Source of the DNA: Iris pallida
Taxonomy: Eukaryota > Streptophyta > Magnoliopsida > Asparagales > Iridaceae
DNA: 64,000 bases
Assembly: GCA_029216955.1 (NCBI GenBank)
Contig: JANAVB010009598.1
Span: 25,476,551-25,540,550, forward strand
Direction: 5' to 3'
The notes below the pieces were generated by a model. It did no database searches and had not been told where the DNA came from. It saw only the letters and a list, made by a program, of their open reading frames with translations. Positions 1 through 11,111 of the stretch are shown in pieces; the first letter of the stretch is position 1; the number at the start of each line of letters is the position of its first letter. The translations under genes and the position numbers were made by a program.

Positions 1-94
1 ATAAATATTATCAGAGAATGTACTCGCCTGTGGTCCTAAGCTGATAAGGTGAACAGACGCTCAGAGTAATCACAGAGCTAAAGATGAGATACTA

Positions 95-490
95 CAAGTC
101 AAAACATGGTTTAATAATGAAAGGAAGGCTAATCGAGTCATGATATGCAAGTCTAAGTCAAAACTAGGTCAAACTAAGTCACACCAAGCTAAACTAGGTC
201 ACACTAGGTCAACCAAGGTCACAGAAAGTCAATCAAGTCAAACTAGGTCCATCTGGGTCAAAGGTTGACTTATAGTTGACTTTTAGTTAAAAAGTCAACT
301 CTGGTCAACTCTTATCAACACTAAGTCAACCCTAGGTCAACCCTAGTTCAAACAAGTCAAATGTTGACTAACAGTTGATTTTTATTCAACTGGTCAACTC
401 TAGTTTGGTTTCGGTCAATTCTAAGTCAAGTGTTGACTTAAAGTTGACTTTCGATCAAAAAGTCAACTCTTGGTCAACGGGGGTCAAGAC
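95..490. promoter_or_regulatory. Dense TTGAC/GTCAA cluster in LTR_B
   Basis: About 17 GTCAA and 5 TTGAC cores lie in roughly 400 bp. They are mostly spaced 8-20 bp apart in phrases such as AAGTCAACTCTGGTCAACTC. The block recurs at about 5910-6310 in the other LTR. TTGAC is the core of the W-box bound by WRKY factors. Whether these act as W-boxes is inference; they may only be a degenerate tandem repeat. Confidence 0.55.
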
Positions 491-1939
491 TAGTCTAAAC
501 TACCCTCATCTAGTCATTACCTACCAAGACAACCTATTTCTAAGCCCATCTAGCAATAAGAAACCCAATACCTTACATTACCCTATACCCCGTAATTTAC
601 CCTTACAAGGTATTCCCGATACCTTGCCCATTACAAAGAAAATCCCTCTAGATCTCAGGATACTAGCCTAGGCTTCTTAGGGTAGCTAGATACTATCCTA
701 TCTAGGGTTTACCTACCAAGAAATTTAGGGTTCTTGGACATCTAATCCATCTTATCACACATGTTGATTACCCTCACATTACCTTAGGGTATCGTCATGA
801 TACGCTATGGTATCTTGAGATACCACACTCTATCTTCTATCAAACCTTTCTAGTTCACTCTCCCACACTCTCCTAGTGTCTATGTTAGTCCTCTAACTAG
901 TCTACTAGGATACTAACTTAGTTAGGACACTAACTTAACTAACTCACTACTAATACTAACACAAACATCAAGCTAACACCAACACTCACTAACCCCTCCA
1001 ACTAGATACTCAACCCACAATAGACACCACTCAATTAGGCACTAACTAAGGGTTTATATAGGTCATCTGGGGGATCAATTTGTGGGGCAACATGGGGTTC
1101 AAATGGTATATGTATTGAATGAAAAATGAATGGATGAAAGAGTGAATGAATGGAAGACAAATGAATGAAATAGAATGCATGAATGTATGAATGGAAAGGT
1201 GAGTGAATAAATGATACTAAAGGCTAATGTGGGCTAATGTTGGGGCTGTCTAATGGACTAATTTTGGGGTTCCTATAGGGCTGTCCTATGGGCTAACATA
1301 GGGCTGTCAAATGTGTCAATATGTGGACTGATTTGGAGTTGCTTATAGGCTATTTTAGTGGACTGATTTGGACTGAATTGGGGCTGTCCATTGGCTGATT
1401 TGTAGGTGAATATGGGGTGATATATGGCTGAATGTAAGGACTGCTTATAGGCTGATTTGGAGTTGATTTGTAGGGATGTTCATGGACTGAATATATGTGT
1501 AAACATGGGCTTATATGTGGCTGAAATATGGTGATGTAGGGGCTATTTTCAGGACAGCAATAGGCTGGTTTAGGACTGCTAATGGTGGCTAAATTTGGGA
1601 CTGGTTTGTGAGTGAATTGGGCTGTCAATGGGGTCAAGTATAGGGCTGTCCATGGGGTGTTAAGGGGCTGATATTGGGGGTTAATAATGGGCTGAATTGT
1701 GTGTCAAAAGGGGGCTGGAATAGGATGGTCTAGGGGCTATTTTCTAAGGGCTAATGCCCCTACACACTGCTGCAATCAGCAGCACCTAGCTGCTGCTACT
1801 AGGGGCTGTCAATTCCCCTGAAATCAGTCCCCCTTGTGGGGACTGATACATGCTAGCTGCTGCCAAGGGGCAGCAGCTCCCCCTTTCCTTCCTTCACCTA
1901 TCTCACTCTCTAATCACTCTCAATTTCTCTCTATACAAC

Positions 1940-2112
1940 ACACACACAATCCAAAAGCCAACTGTACCACCACTCTCTATATCCATCTCTCTATATATAT
2001 GTCACACTCACACACACATATTTATATCTACATATATAGACACATACACACACACACACACATGGATACATACACATATATATTTATATATGGACACACA
2101 CACACATATATT
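1940..2112. repeat. (CA)n/(TA)n compound microsatellite
   Basis: CACACA and TATATA runs alternate here. The same tract recurs at about 23870-24050 in the other LTR copy with small length differences. The frames that overlap it are low-complexity artefacts. Confidence 0.9.
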
Positions 2113-3440
2113 CCTAAACGACCCAAAACCTTATCCGAATACCCAAATCTTGTAATTTTACCCTCTAGGGCCTAGACATGTGCCCCACACAAGAAATCTA
2201 ACTCGCGCACGCAAGCGGAAACGAGAAACGAGGCCAGAATGGCCAAATGGCCATTTTGGCGACTCCGGGGTGTCCGATTCGCGATACCTCGTGATACAGA
2301 CACCAAACCTATCCGGATTCGACCCAAACTCTACCCATGAGTTCTAAATAATAATTACAACCTATTCTAAGTACTAACTTGTCAATTTTAGTTTCGGTGC
2401 AAAAAGTCACCCGTGTGTTGGAACCCGAAAACCCCGAAAAAGCCTATTTTTATGATTTCTCGCAAAACGACCCCACGTATCCAAATATGGACACGTACCT
2501 AGCTTCATCTCACCCAAACTAACCTAATTAGGTCTAATTAGGCTAGAGGTAACACCCAAACATGTCAATTTAGGGGTTTTTTTCTCCAAAATTGGCACTA
2601 AACCTAGCCCGGAAGTCCCGAATTGAGTCCAATGGGTTCCAAACCTCTTCTAATGGGTTGTCGTATGTCTCGAGTATCCTCTAATATGCAAATAACATTA
2701 ATTAGGAGCAATTACAAGAGTTAGAGTTAGGGTTTACCTCTTGGGAGTTGGAATTCCAAGGAAAAGCCCCAAAATTGGTTCTTTTTGGGTCAAGAGCCAA
2801 ATCTAAGCTTCCAACCCCTCCATGCTAGGTTCTACCAAGATAAAAATCACAAATAAGAGATAAACAAGGGTTAGCACTAATATTAGAGAGATATCTAGAG
2901 TATGGAAGAGAATTAGAAGAGATTTGACTTATTTTGGAGCTTAAAATCCAAAGGGAAAAGAAAGGGGTCTTTGTAGAATGAGAGAAAGGAGAAGAGAGAG
3001 AGTTTTTCTTGAAATGGGAAGAAGAGAGGAAGTGTTGCTGCTGGCCGGCCACATTTTAGAGGGTTGGTGGCATTTGACAATTTACCAAAATGCCCTCGAA
3101 GTCAAAGAAATGAGTGGTTTTGAGTTGGGGTTAAAATGGTAACTTGAAAACTCCAAATTTTAAGTTCTAAATCAATTATAATCCCTAATCCCACTAAAAT
3201 CAAATGGGATTAGTCAAATATAAATATCTGGGTTTGGTCATGACAAGTTGGTCGGTTCCAGTTGGATCCCGATCAGAGTCTAAGCTACCCCAGATCCCCG
3301 ATACAAGTCGGAATGAGCTGAAATTCGAACCCGACTCAAATAATCCTAAAACAATATCATAAATAATAAAATAAATTTCAAAAATATTTAAAAATACAAA
3401 ATGATAAAAATACTCTTGTTCCTGAAAACTAGGGGTGACA

Positions 3441-4709
3441 AATCTATCTACCTTAAAAAATTTCGTTCTCGAAATTAAAACAAAGCAATCACAGAAAAAC
3501 ACATGCAGAAAACAATCCCTCTCGAATACTTCCAAAGAAAAAAAATTCAGCAAAATAAAAATCTCTTAAGACACAACAACACTTGCAAATAAAAACTGTT
3601 ACGTGTCCGACACGGACACGAAACCATCACAAAATCTCACCTATCAAAAGCCAAATCAACAATCACCAATACAAAATATCAAAATAAATCAAAGAGGTCC
3701 AATGACCAAAATACCCTTGGGCTGGAAATGATACTGAAAACATCCTAATCACATGGTTAGGCTCTAGGTCAAACAGTCTCTAAGGTTGCACTAGCAAAAC
3801 ATTAAAATCACAAATCATGGCTTAAAAATTTAAAATGATTAAAATCTCCAAAATTAAAGCATGAATTTAAATGACAATAATTAAATGACTAAAACTATAA
3901 AATTTAAAATCACTCTCAATTAGAAACCTGGTGCTTTAAGTCTATCCACCTTAAAAATTTTCATCCTCAAAAATTAAAACGAAATAAACACAGAAAAAAT
4001 ATGCAGTTCGACAATCATATACGTCTGTCCAGAATCATGATACTCAGAATCTCCGTCATGCTAGCGAGAAAGGCTACGATAATCACAGAGTCCTTGACTA
4101 AGATACATACCTCTAGAATTATGGTATTTAAAATTTTTGTATTGCCGTATGCTTGGCAGCGAAAACCTTAAATTCCCACACCCGAAAAATACGACCATGA
4201 TCCGACTATATGTCCTCACTATACCTGCTAGCATGACCCTAGAGGATTCTAAAATCTCATAATCGAGGTGACCTAGCCCATACGACTTATCTCAGAAGAA
4301 AATTATATCACAAGAACAAAATTTTATCAACCGATCAAGGAACAGATGGAATCAAATTTCAAACAGTTATAAGGAGGCAAATACGGAATGAGATCGAAGA
4401 TTGGAACCTGCAATCTGCCCTACTGCTACCTGACTGCAAGTAATCGCCATCCTGAGGACGAATTGAACCCAAGAGATCAATATGGCACAAGATAAGATAT
4501 TATCAAAGGAGGACAATTGAATTCAAATGCAAGAAGAGTTGTCATAGAAATCAAAAGATCAGAATTTTTCTAAAATGTGATTGAGTAACTCCTATCATAG
4601 CCTAGATCCTATGTCCTGGTCGTAGGCTCGTAATTAGTACTCTAAGTCGAGCACCATTACGAGATCGCACTAATTACGACACTGACTTGTATGGACCACC
4701 ACAAAAACG
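3441..4709 (-). mobile_element. Short internal region of the minus-strand long-LTR element
   Basis: This 1269-bp segment lies between the end of LTR_A (4710) and the start of LTR_B (3440), read on the minus strand. No coding frame or zinc knuckle is visible. The first bases after LTR_A (CGTTTTTGTGGTGGTCCAT) match the start of the internal regions of the plus-strand array (CATTTTTAGTGGTGGCCCAT), so the two families are related. The last bases carry a purine tract (AAGGTAGATAGATT). A second copy of that tract region lies at about 3938-4008. The element lacks gag and pol and must be non-autonomous. Confidence 0.65.
3938..4008 (-). repeat. Second copy of the polypurine/LTR-junction region
   Basis: The plus-strand text CTATCCACCTTAAAAATTTT followed by CATCCTCAAAAATTAAAACG matches 3441-3510 (CTATCTACCTTAAAAAATTT, then CGTTCTCGAAATTAAAAC), including the downstream CACAGAAAAA phrase. 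It looks like a local duplication of the 3' end of the internal region, or a remnant of an older nested copy. Confidence 0.5.
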
Positions 4710-5093
4710 TGTCACGACCCGCACCCTGAGGAAGGGCACGAGAACGTGGGTACGTCTAGCCTACGCTGCAGTGTCGGCGGTAGAACGCTGTATAGTTCGT
4801 CTATAATATCTAACATCTAACATCAATATGATATAAACATATCATCTCCGCACTGAGGTATAATATAACATCTCAACTCTATATCTCAATCACAAGTCTA
4901 GGGAAGATAGAGCACGATATGGAATCAGATAAAAGGAAGAAACTGAAATATAAATAGAGTTATCACACCACACAAAGTAGATGTTTAACATAAATAAATA
5001 CAAGTCCTGAAATATAACTAAGTCTCAACTAATAATCGGAACAATCTGATACAAACTGAAAACTATAAATACTAGACTAGAGTAAGTACCCTC

Positions 5094-5172
5094 TACTGAG
5101 CTAGATGCTCCTCAGGCTCCTGAGTGTCACCCTCATGTGCCCCATAGAAGGTAGAGCAGTCACCATCATCAT
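5094..5172 (-). other. Short acidic reading frame in the LTR, homologous to one in the plus-strand array
   Basis: On the minus strand a short frame beginning DDGDCSTFYG and ending at TAG follows a splice-acceptor-like tract (TGTTAAAAATATTACAG). The four LTRs of the plus-strand array carry the same acceptor tract and a related frame (CPTYYGIGLDD; intact only at 59600-59707). Conservation of both tract and frame between diverged LTR families suggests a short spliced exon or leader peptide. No domain is recognised. Confidence 0.4.
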
Positions 5173-5909
5173 CTGTAATATTTTTAACAGGTCCAGTCAG
5201 GACAGGAACGAGTACAAAATCTTAAACAACAGTTCTAGTTATACAATATTGAAAATGTAGCAGTAGATAGAGAGAATATACTAGGTAAAGTAGAGCGCAC
5301 ATGCATCCTGACAGAGTATATCAAAACTGTAATGAGATAAGGCAAGAAAATAATATATAACATGTACAAAATCTGGAACTGCTATCTATGTGAGTTTAGC
5401 ACTAGTTTCAACATGTGATCGGCTTAGAACTTGATACAATGTTTGGCCTGGCTAATCATACGTGAGTGTATGATTAACACTATACAATGAGGATACTATA
5501 GTGATACAATGATGATACAATATAATACTATAGGATATTGATCACATATCTACGCTAAAACCCCCATCCCTGACTAATATAGTGGATCCAGTCATGACAC
5601 GTGATGACACATATTCTCTGAGAAGGCCACGAGCCTACGCAGGAATCGTATCTATACAATAAACAATAAACAATAAAGACTTGCCCAGTATATACCATAT
5701 ATAAGAGAAATAACATCTTATGACGGGATCCAGATAATACCAATCCGTGTGCACCATGTGTCAAGAGAACAAGGATATCTACACTAAATACTAGAAATAA
5801 AGATGATATCATAAAACAGAAATATTATCAGAGAATGTTCTCGCCTGTGGTCCTGAGATGATAAGGTGAACAGACGCTCAGAGTATTCACAGAGCTAAAG
5901 ATGAGATAC

Positions 5910-6310
5910 TACAAGTCAAAACATAGTTTAATAATGAAAGGAAGGCTAATCGAGTCATGATATGCAAGTCTAAGTCAAAACTAGGTCAAACTAAGTCAAA
6001 CCAAGCTAAACTAGATCACACTAGGTCAACCAAGGTCAAACAAGGTTAATCCAACTCAAACTAGGTCAATCTGGGTCAAAGGTTGACTTATAGTTGACTT
6101 TTGGTTAAAAAGTCAACTCTGGTCAACTCTGGTCAATACTAAGTCAACCCTGGGTCAACCCTAGGTCAAACAAGTTAAATGTTGACTAACAGTTGATTTT
6201 CAGTCAACTGGTCAACTCTGGTTTGGTTTCGGTCAATTCTAAGTCAAGTATTGACTTGAAGTTGACTTTCGGTCAAAAAGTCAACTCTTGGTCAATGGAG
6301 GTCAAGACTA
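5910..6310. promoter_or_regulatory. TTGAC/GTCAA cluster in LTR_A
   Basis: This is the counterpart of the 95-490 cluster, with the same order and spacing of GTCAA and TTGAC cores and a few substitutions. Confidence 0.5.
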
Positions 6311-7633
6311 GTCTAAACTACCCTCATCTAGTCATTACCTACCAAGACAACCTATTTCTAAGCTTATCTAGCAATCAGAAACCCAATACCTTATATTACC
6401 CTATACCCCATAATTTACCCATACATGGTATTCCTGATACCTTGCCCATTACAAAGAAAACCCCTCTAGATCTCAGGATACTAGCCTAGGCTTCTTAGGG
6501 TAGCTAGATACTATCCTATCTAGGGTTTACCTACCAAGAAATCTAGGATTCTTGGGTATCTAATCCATCTTATCACACATGTTGATTACCCTCACATTAC
6601 CTTAGGGTATCGTCATGATACGCTATGGTATCTTGAGATACCACACTCTATCTTCTATCAAACCTTTCTAGTTCACTCTCCCACACTCTCCTATTGTCTA
6701 GGTTAGTCCTCTAACTAGTCTACTAGGATACTAACTTAGTTAGGACACTAACTTAACCAACTCACTACTAACACTAACACAAATATCAAGCTAACACCAA
6801 CACTCACTAACCCCTCCAACTAGATACTCAACTCATACTAGACACCACTCAATTAGGCACTAACTAAGGGTTTATATAGGTCATCTAGGGGATCAATTTG
6901 TGGGGCAACATGGGGTTCAAATGGTATATGTATTGAATGGAAAATGAATGGATAAAAGAGTGAATGAATGGAAGACAAATGAATGAAATGGAATGCATGA
7001 ATGTATGAATGGAAAGGTGAGTGAATAGATGATACTAAAGGCTAATATGGGCTGATATTGGGGCTGTCTAATGGACTAATTTTAGGGGTCCTATAGGGAT
7101 GTCCTATGGGCTAACATAGGGCTGTCAAATGTGTCAATATGTGGACTGATTTGGAGTTGCTTATAGGCTATTTAAGTGGACTGATTTGTACTGAATTGGG
7201 GCTGTCCATTGGCTGATTTATAGGTGAATATGGGGTGATATATGGCTGAATGTAAGGGCTGCTTATAGGCTAATTTGGAGTTGATTTGTAGGGTTGTTCA
7301 TGGGCTGAATATATGTACAAACATGGGCTTATATGTGGCTGAAATATGGTAATATATGAGCTATTTTCAGGACAGCAATAGGCTGGTTTAGGACTGCTAC
7401 TGGTGGCTGAATTTGGGACTGGTTTGTGAGTGAATTGGGCTGTCAATGGGGGTCAAGTATAGGGCTGTCCATGGGGTGTTAAGGGGCTGATATTGGGGGT
7501 TAATAATGGGCTGAATTGTGTATCAAGAGGGGGCTGGAATGGGATGGTCTAGGGGCTATTTTCTAAGGGCTAATGCCCCTACACACTGCTGCAATCAGCA
7601 ACACCTAGCTGCTGCTACTAGGGGCTGTCAAAT

Positions 7634-7651
7634 AACCAGGCTCTGATACCA
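7634..7651 (-). other. Viral primer-binding site (tRNA-iMet)
   Basis: The minus strand reads TGGTATCAGAGCCTGGTT. It fits the caulimovirid primer-site consensus complementary to the 3' end of plant initiator-Met tRNA. The site lies 3 bp from the left junction of the integrated copy, so the viral DNA begins or ends at the minus-strand priming site. Confidence 0.85.
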
Positions 7652-7757
7652 GATTACAGCAGAATAATAAAAACACACAAAGAGAGTAGAAAAGAGCACT
7701 CAGGAGACTTATTACAAGAACACTCAAATCCGTTGCCCTTACATTACAAAAAGCCTC

Positions 7758-7909
7758 CCTATATATAGGCTCAGGGACGGTACTAACCGGTTTAGCCGGT
7801 TAAGGCTACCCGTGTCAACAATCTTTCTTCAATAATTGAAGAAAGATTTCTTCTTATCTTCCAGCTGTTATGCCATCACATCTCCACTAGCTGGTACGTC
7901 ATCACGTCA
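7758..7909 (-). promoter_or_regulatory. Viral promoter: TATA box and paired TGACG elements
   Basis: A TATA box (CTATATATAG, 7760-7769) reads on the minus strand about 110 nt before the primer site. About 130-140 nt upstream are two TGACG motifs 8 nt apart (7897-7909, TGACGTGATGACG), similar to the as-1 element of the CaMV 35S promoter. An AATAAG possible poly(A) signal lies at 7708-7713. The arrangement matches a pregenomic-RNA promoter with a short terminal redundancy. Promoter activity is inferred. Confidence 0.7.
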
Positions 7910-7961
7910 GTGTTTTATTCGTTCGGATAGAAATAAATCTTCTACCTTGTATGTATTATTG

Positions 7962-8222
7962 TTATGGTGGGTCCCCCTCCCATATCATATTCCACCAAAG
8001 TTCTAACTCATCAAAATCTGACGGTGGAGGTGGTTCTGGGCCCCAAACAGCATCAGCACTATTAACATTTTCCCACAAAATCTCTAACTCTTCAGTTTCC
8101 TAATCTTTTGAGTCGGAAAGTGGCAGAGAGAAAGGCTCTTCTTCAGGCCATGGACAAGAACTCACGGACTCGTCTTCTTGTGACATAAAGGACAAAAGCA
8201 GAATTTGCCCACCAGGCTTCAT
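7962..8222 (-). pseudogene. Small acidic viral ORF with one in-frame TAG
   Basis: This 86-codon frame starts MKPGGQILLL and ends IWEGDPP. It has a single TAG at codon 41 (8100-8102). It is strongly acidic with a Trp/Pro-rich C-terminus (WGPEPPPPSDFDELELWW). Its ATG overlaps the TGA of the preceding small ORF as ATGA (8219-8222). No domain is recognised. Position and composition suggest a genuine 3'-terminal viral ORF or the C-terminus of the last ORF. Confidence 0.45.
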
Positions 8223-8320
8223 AGTTGCATGAGCTGAGACGCAATTGTAGCCTCCTCAATAATTGCATCCTCCGCGCTGTCATCACCCTTCGCCTGTAAA
8301 CCTGCTGGACCAAGACACAT
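8219..8320 (-). CDS. Possible 33-aa viral ORF before the acidic ORF
   Basis: The frame starts MCLGPAGLQAKGDDSAEDA and ends ASQLMQL at TGA. The stop overlaps the next ATG by one base on each side (ATGA). It may be an independent small ORF or a fragment of the last viral ORF after a frameshift. No homologue is recognised. Confidence 0.3.
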   Translation of the reverse strand: MCLGPAGLQAKGDDSAEDAIIEEATIASQLMQL

Positions 8321-8333
8321 ATTGTTAAAAAAT

Positions 8334-8573
8334 GTTAGAGCAGGACCTTGTTTTCTTCTTCATTGACGGGCTTCACAGTAACATAGTCCGCCAAAATGAC
8401 ATTGCTGCTGCTGGAAAGGACCGCCTGTCCTTCAAAAAGCTTCCTAGCTTTAGAGAAAAATTCTCTGGCAGCGCCATAGCGTTCTTTTCCTTCGTTGAAG
8501 TTGCCTTTCTTGAAAGGAGAGAACTGAAGTCCTGGACCTCCAGCAAGACGGTGGAGTTCCCAAATCTGATATG
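8334..8573 (-). pseudogene. Open stretch beyond the Copia insertion: probable C-terminal part of the last viral ORF
   Basis: About 79 codons are open on the minus strand up to TAA at 8334-8336. The text contains YQIWELHRLAGG and ends in VNEEENKVLL. With the Copia element removed it continues the tail of the viral genome from 16406-16545. The join is in a different frame from the 332-aa ORF, so a stop, a frameshift or splicing separates them. The function is unknown. By position it could belong to a transactivator-like protein. Confidence 0.4.
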
Positions 8574-8578
8574 AGGGG
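8574..8578 (+). other. Copia target-site duplication, left copy
   Basis: AGGGG immediately precedes the LTR TG. The same five bases follow the 3' LTR at 16401-16405. Confidence 0.9.
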
Positions 8579-9846
8579 TGTTAGGGTTATATACTAAAAG
8601 TATCACTTTTGTAGTAATCTTATTTCCTTAAATTTTGAATGAGAATTATGTGGGCAAATGTTTGCATATTGTATTTGTTGTAAGTGTTAATGCAAATGTC
8701 TGATATTCTATATTATAGATAATATGGTGTGTGGTGTCACACAGAAGATCATATTATCAGTTTCCTATGGAGTATATAAATAGTTCACAACCTAGATGGA
8801 CTTGGACAATTTATTAGAAAGGTTGTAGTATAATCTGGTATTAGTCTATCTTGACTATAGGTTTACACTAGTACACTTTGTGTGTATTAAACATGACCAC
8901 TTGAGGTTGTTCTCTTTGTACTGACTACATAAGAGAACAAACACCTCTGTTATTATGGATGCTTGTGCTCTTAATCCGGATATAATAACGGACATGTATA
9001 TGCAGTGTGCATTACTTTGACTCATAAAAGAGTGAGATTCATTATGGATCAACAGCCTCTATGAATTGGATAATAATATTATATGTATGATGGACTGTTG
9101 ATTATAAATGGAATCCATGTCCCGATACATCGGGTTGATAATGTCCTCTTAAGGAGCTCATAAGGATTGTCATGTAAACCCTACAGGTGGATTTTATCCG
9201 ATATGACAAATAAAATTGAACGGTACTACTTAAGGATAAAAGATGTCGAATCAATATAGTTGTCAGTAACTTAATTTGATCGACGGACATACGATATCTT
9301 AACATGGGGAGCCAAACGAGCATATAATAAAAGGAGCCCACAAACATAATTTGGGATTAGGGAGGTAGTGCAACAATAGCTCATTAGTGGACCGAGCTAT
9401 TGTTAATGTGCCTGGATTATGTGTTCGGGCTGAACACGGGATATCCAGATCCGTTAGGAGGCCTAACCCTAATTTCTCCTCATGGTCCCTACCGTAGCCT
9501 ATATATCCTCTATTCTCTAGCCGCCAGATTACTGATCAGAAATCTAAATTTTTTTCTAAATTCGTGATTCACGTAAGGAAAGAAAGAGAGAGCTGCCAAG
9601 GAGAAGAAAAGGTTGGGAGATCGTCGCCCACACGACGTCCAACTCGAGGAAGGAATACGTGCAAAAGATCTTGGGGTCGTCCGCTCGAGATTGCCAGGAA
9701 TTATTTGTCTTATTTCCGCCGCATGTATAATTCGTGAACCCTAGTTTCCGCCTATGAAGGGTTAGAACACGTATTAGATCTGTTTAACTTTCTATCGATC
9801 AATACGCACACCAAAGGAAGGGTCCTAGGAATCCCCAGTTCCATCA
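8579..9846 (+). repeat. Copia 5' LTR
   Basis: This 1268-bp LTR runs TGTTAGGGTTATATAC...CCAGTTCCATCA. It is followed directly by the primer-binding site. It aligns along its whole length with 15131-16400. Confidence 0.93.
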
Positions 9847-9848
9847 AT

Positions 9849-9867
9849 TGGTATCAGAGCCAGGTTG
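9849..9867 (+). other. Copia primer-binding site (tRNA-iMet)
   Basis: TGGTATCAGAGCCAGGTTG follows the 5' LTR by two bases. Its first 18 bases are complementary to the 3' end of plant initiator-Met tRNA. Confidence 0.9.
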
Positions 9868-11111
9868 GATCTACGTATTGATTGATACGTCCATGTTGTC
9901 TAATAAAACCTACACTGTGTAATAGTCGATAGATGTAGATCTGTTCTAACTCGGTTTTGCAGGCATCTTAGATCCAACTATTATGGTCCAATGCATGTTT
10001 TTTGATTGTGTTGTTTAAACCACGAAAATATCGTGGATGTTGTTATTGCTGTGGATGTCATTAAAATCACGAGGGTTGATCGTGCTTATTATTTTAATTT
10101 TTCAATCTAGATTATGTGTGAACTCCTTCGAGAGGCATATGATTGATGTAATTTTAATTATTTTTGATCAATCGTGATGGCGGTGGTGGCTGTTTCTGAC
10201 GCCGGACGAGATACTGGTTTTAAGTTGTCCAGAAGCAGACAGATGATTTTCGATGAAGGAATCGACAGCCAAAACCTAAAAAAAATCGGGGCGCTGTCCC
10301 GAACCCCACGACCTGACCGGGCAGGTCGAACCCCGAATAGATCTGCGTAGCGCCAGATTTTGGATTCAGATAGTTGAGGACGGAGCAGCAAAGATGACCA
10401 TAATAGTTGGATATTTTCTTTTATTTTTGTCATTTTGCTTTTTCTGATTATGCATGTTTATTATTGTGTGGTTGTTTTTTTGAAAAACCAAGCCTACATT
10501 AATAATGGACAACATGGACATAATATCAACTAGTAGAAAAATCCTCATTATTAAATAACTAAGTGGGAGAGGATTTTTATTTAGTATAAATCCTATGGTC
10601 TCCATTACTGGTTTGTAGGTGATGTAATTATACTTGCGTGTTGGCTTTAGTGCTTTCCTCCATATCGGATGAGTATAATTGTGGATCACCAGTACAAACT
10701 TCCTTAGGGATAATTGTAGAAAGTTATCTAGTATGTGTTCACTTCTCCATCTGAAGGAACTCATTACAAGGTAATGGACTTAGTATTAAGTAATGGTATA
10801 CACTTAGATACAAATAATGGTATCCTTCCCATCGGAGTCACTGCTATTATTTGTATGACCAGAGCAAGACCAGCATATTAATTTTATTTGTCATAAAGTT
10901 ATATTGACATGATAGTAAAATTAATAAGAAAAATCTAATTGAACAAAGTTGAATTTGTATACGTCCACACTATCGTGGCATGCTAAATTCATGGTGTTCA
11001 AGGTGTTGGTCAATTTCTTATTATTGTTTTGAGGGAATCAATATTTAGTTAATTCAAAAAGTTTTTTTTGTCCTACATAATTTTATTTATGTGATTCTCA
11101 GGATTTCAAAA
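9868..11111 (+). other. Copia untranslated leader
   Basis: About 1.24 kb lies between the primer site and the gag ATG. No convincing coding frame is seen; the minus-strand frames at 10158-10433 and 10366-10764 lack any domain. Confidence 0.6.

Larger units (their letters stand above)
1..3440 (-). repeat. LTR_B: downstream LTR (partial) of a minus-strand long-LTR Gypsy-like element
   Basis: On the minus strand this LTR starts at 3440 (TGTCACCCC) right after a purine tract and runs off the left edge of the window. It aligns base for base, with scattered substitutions, to 5818-7631 and 23761-25365, which form the other LTR. It holds a TTGAC-rich block (about 95-490), a CA/TA microsatellite (about 1940-2110) and no long coding frame. 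The 98-codon frame at 375-671 recurs in the other LTR but has no recognisable domain, so I do not call it a gene. The other LTR ends in GGGTCGTGACA, which gives the pair TGTCAC...GTGACA terminal inverted repeats. Confidence 0.8.
4710..7631 (-). repeat. LTR_A, 3' portion (minus strand), left of the viral insertion
   Basis: The LTR ends on the minus strand at 4710 with GGGTGCGGGTCGTGACA. It matches LTR_B from window position 1 at an offset of about 5817-5819. At 7631 the match breaks after GGGGCTGTCAA and resumes at 23761 with GTGGGGACTGA. Together with 23761-25365 it makes an LTR of about 4.53 kb. A 23-bp stretch present in LTR_B (1813-1835) is missing at the break. Confidence 0.85.

Noticed and set aside
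375..671. 98-codon frame repeated at 6193-6489
   Set aside because: The two copies are conserved only because they lie in the two LTRs of one element. The text is derived from TTGAC repeats and low-complexity sequence, with no domain.
8332..8574. Plus-strand 80-codon frame opposite the viral tail
   Set aside because: It is the mirror of the minus-strand viral reading. The viral genes all read on the minus strand and no plus-strand domain is seen.
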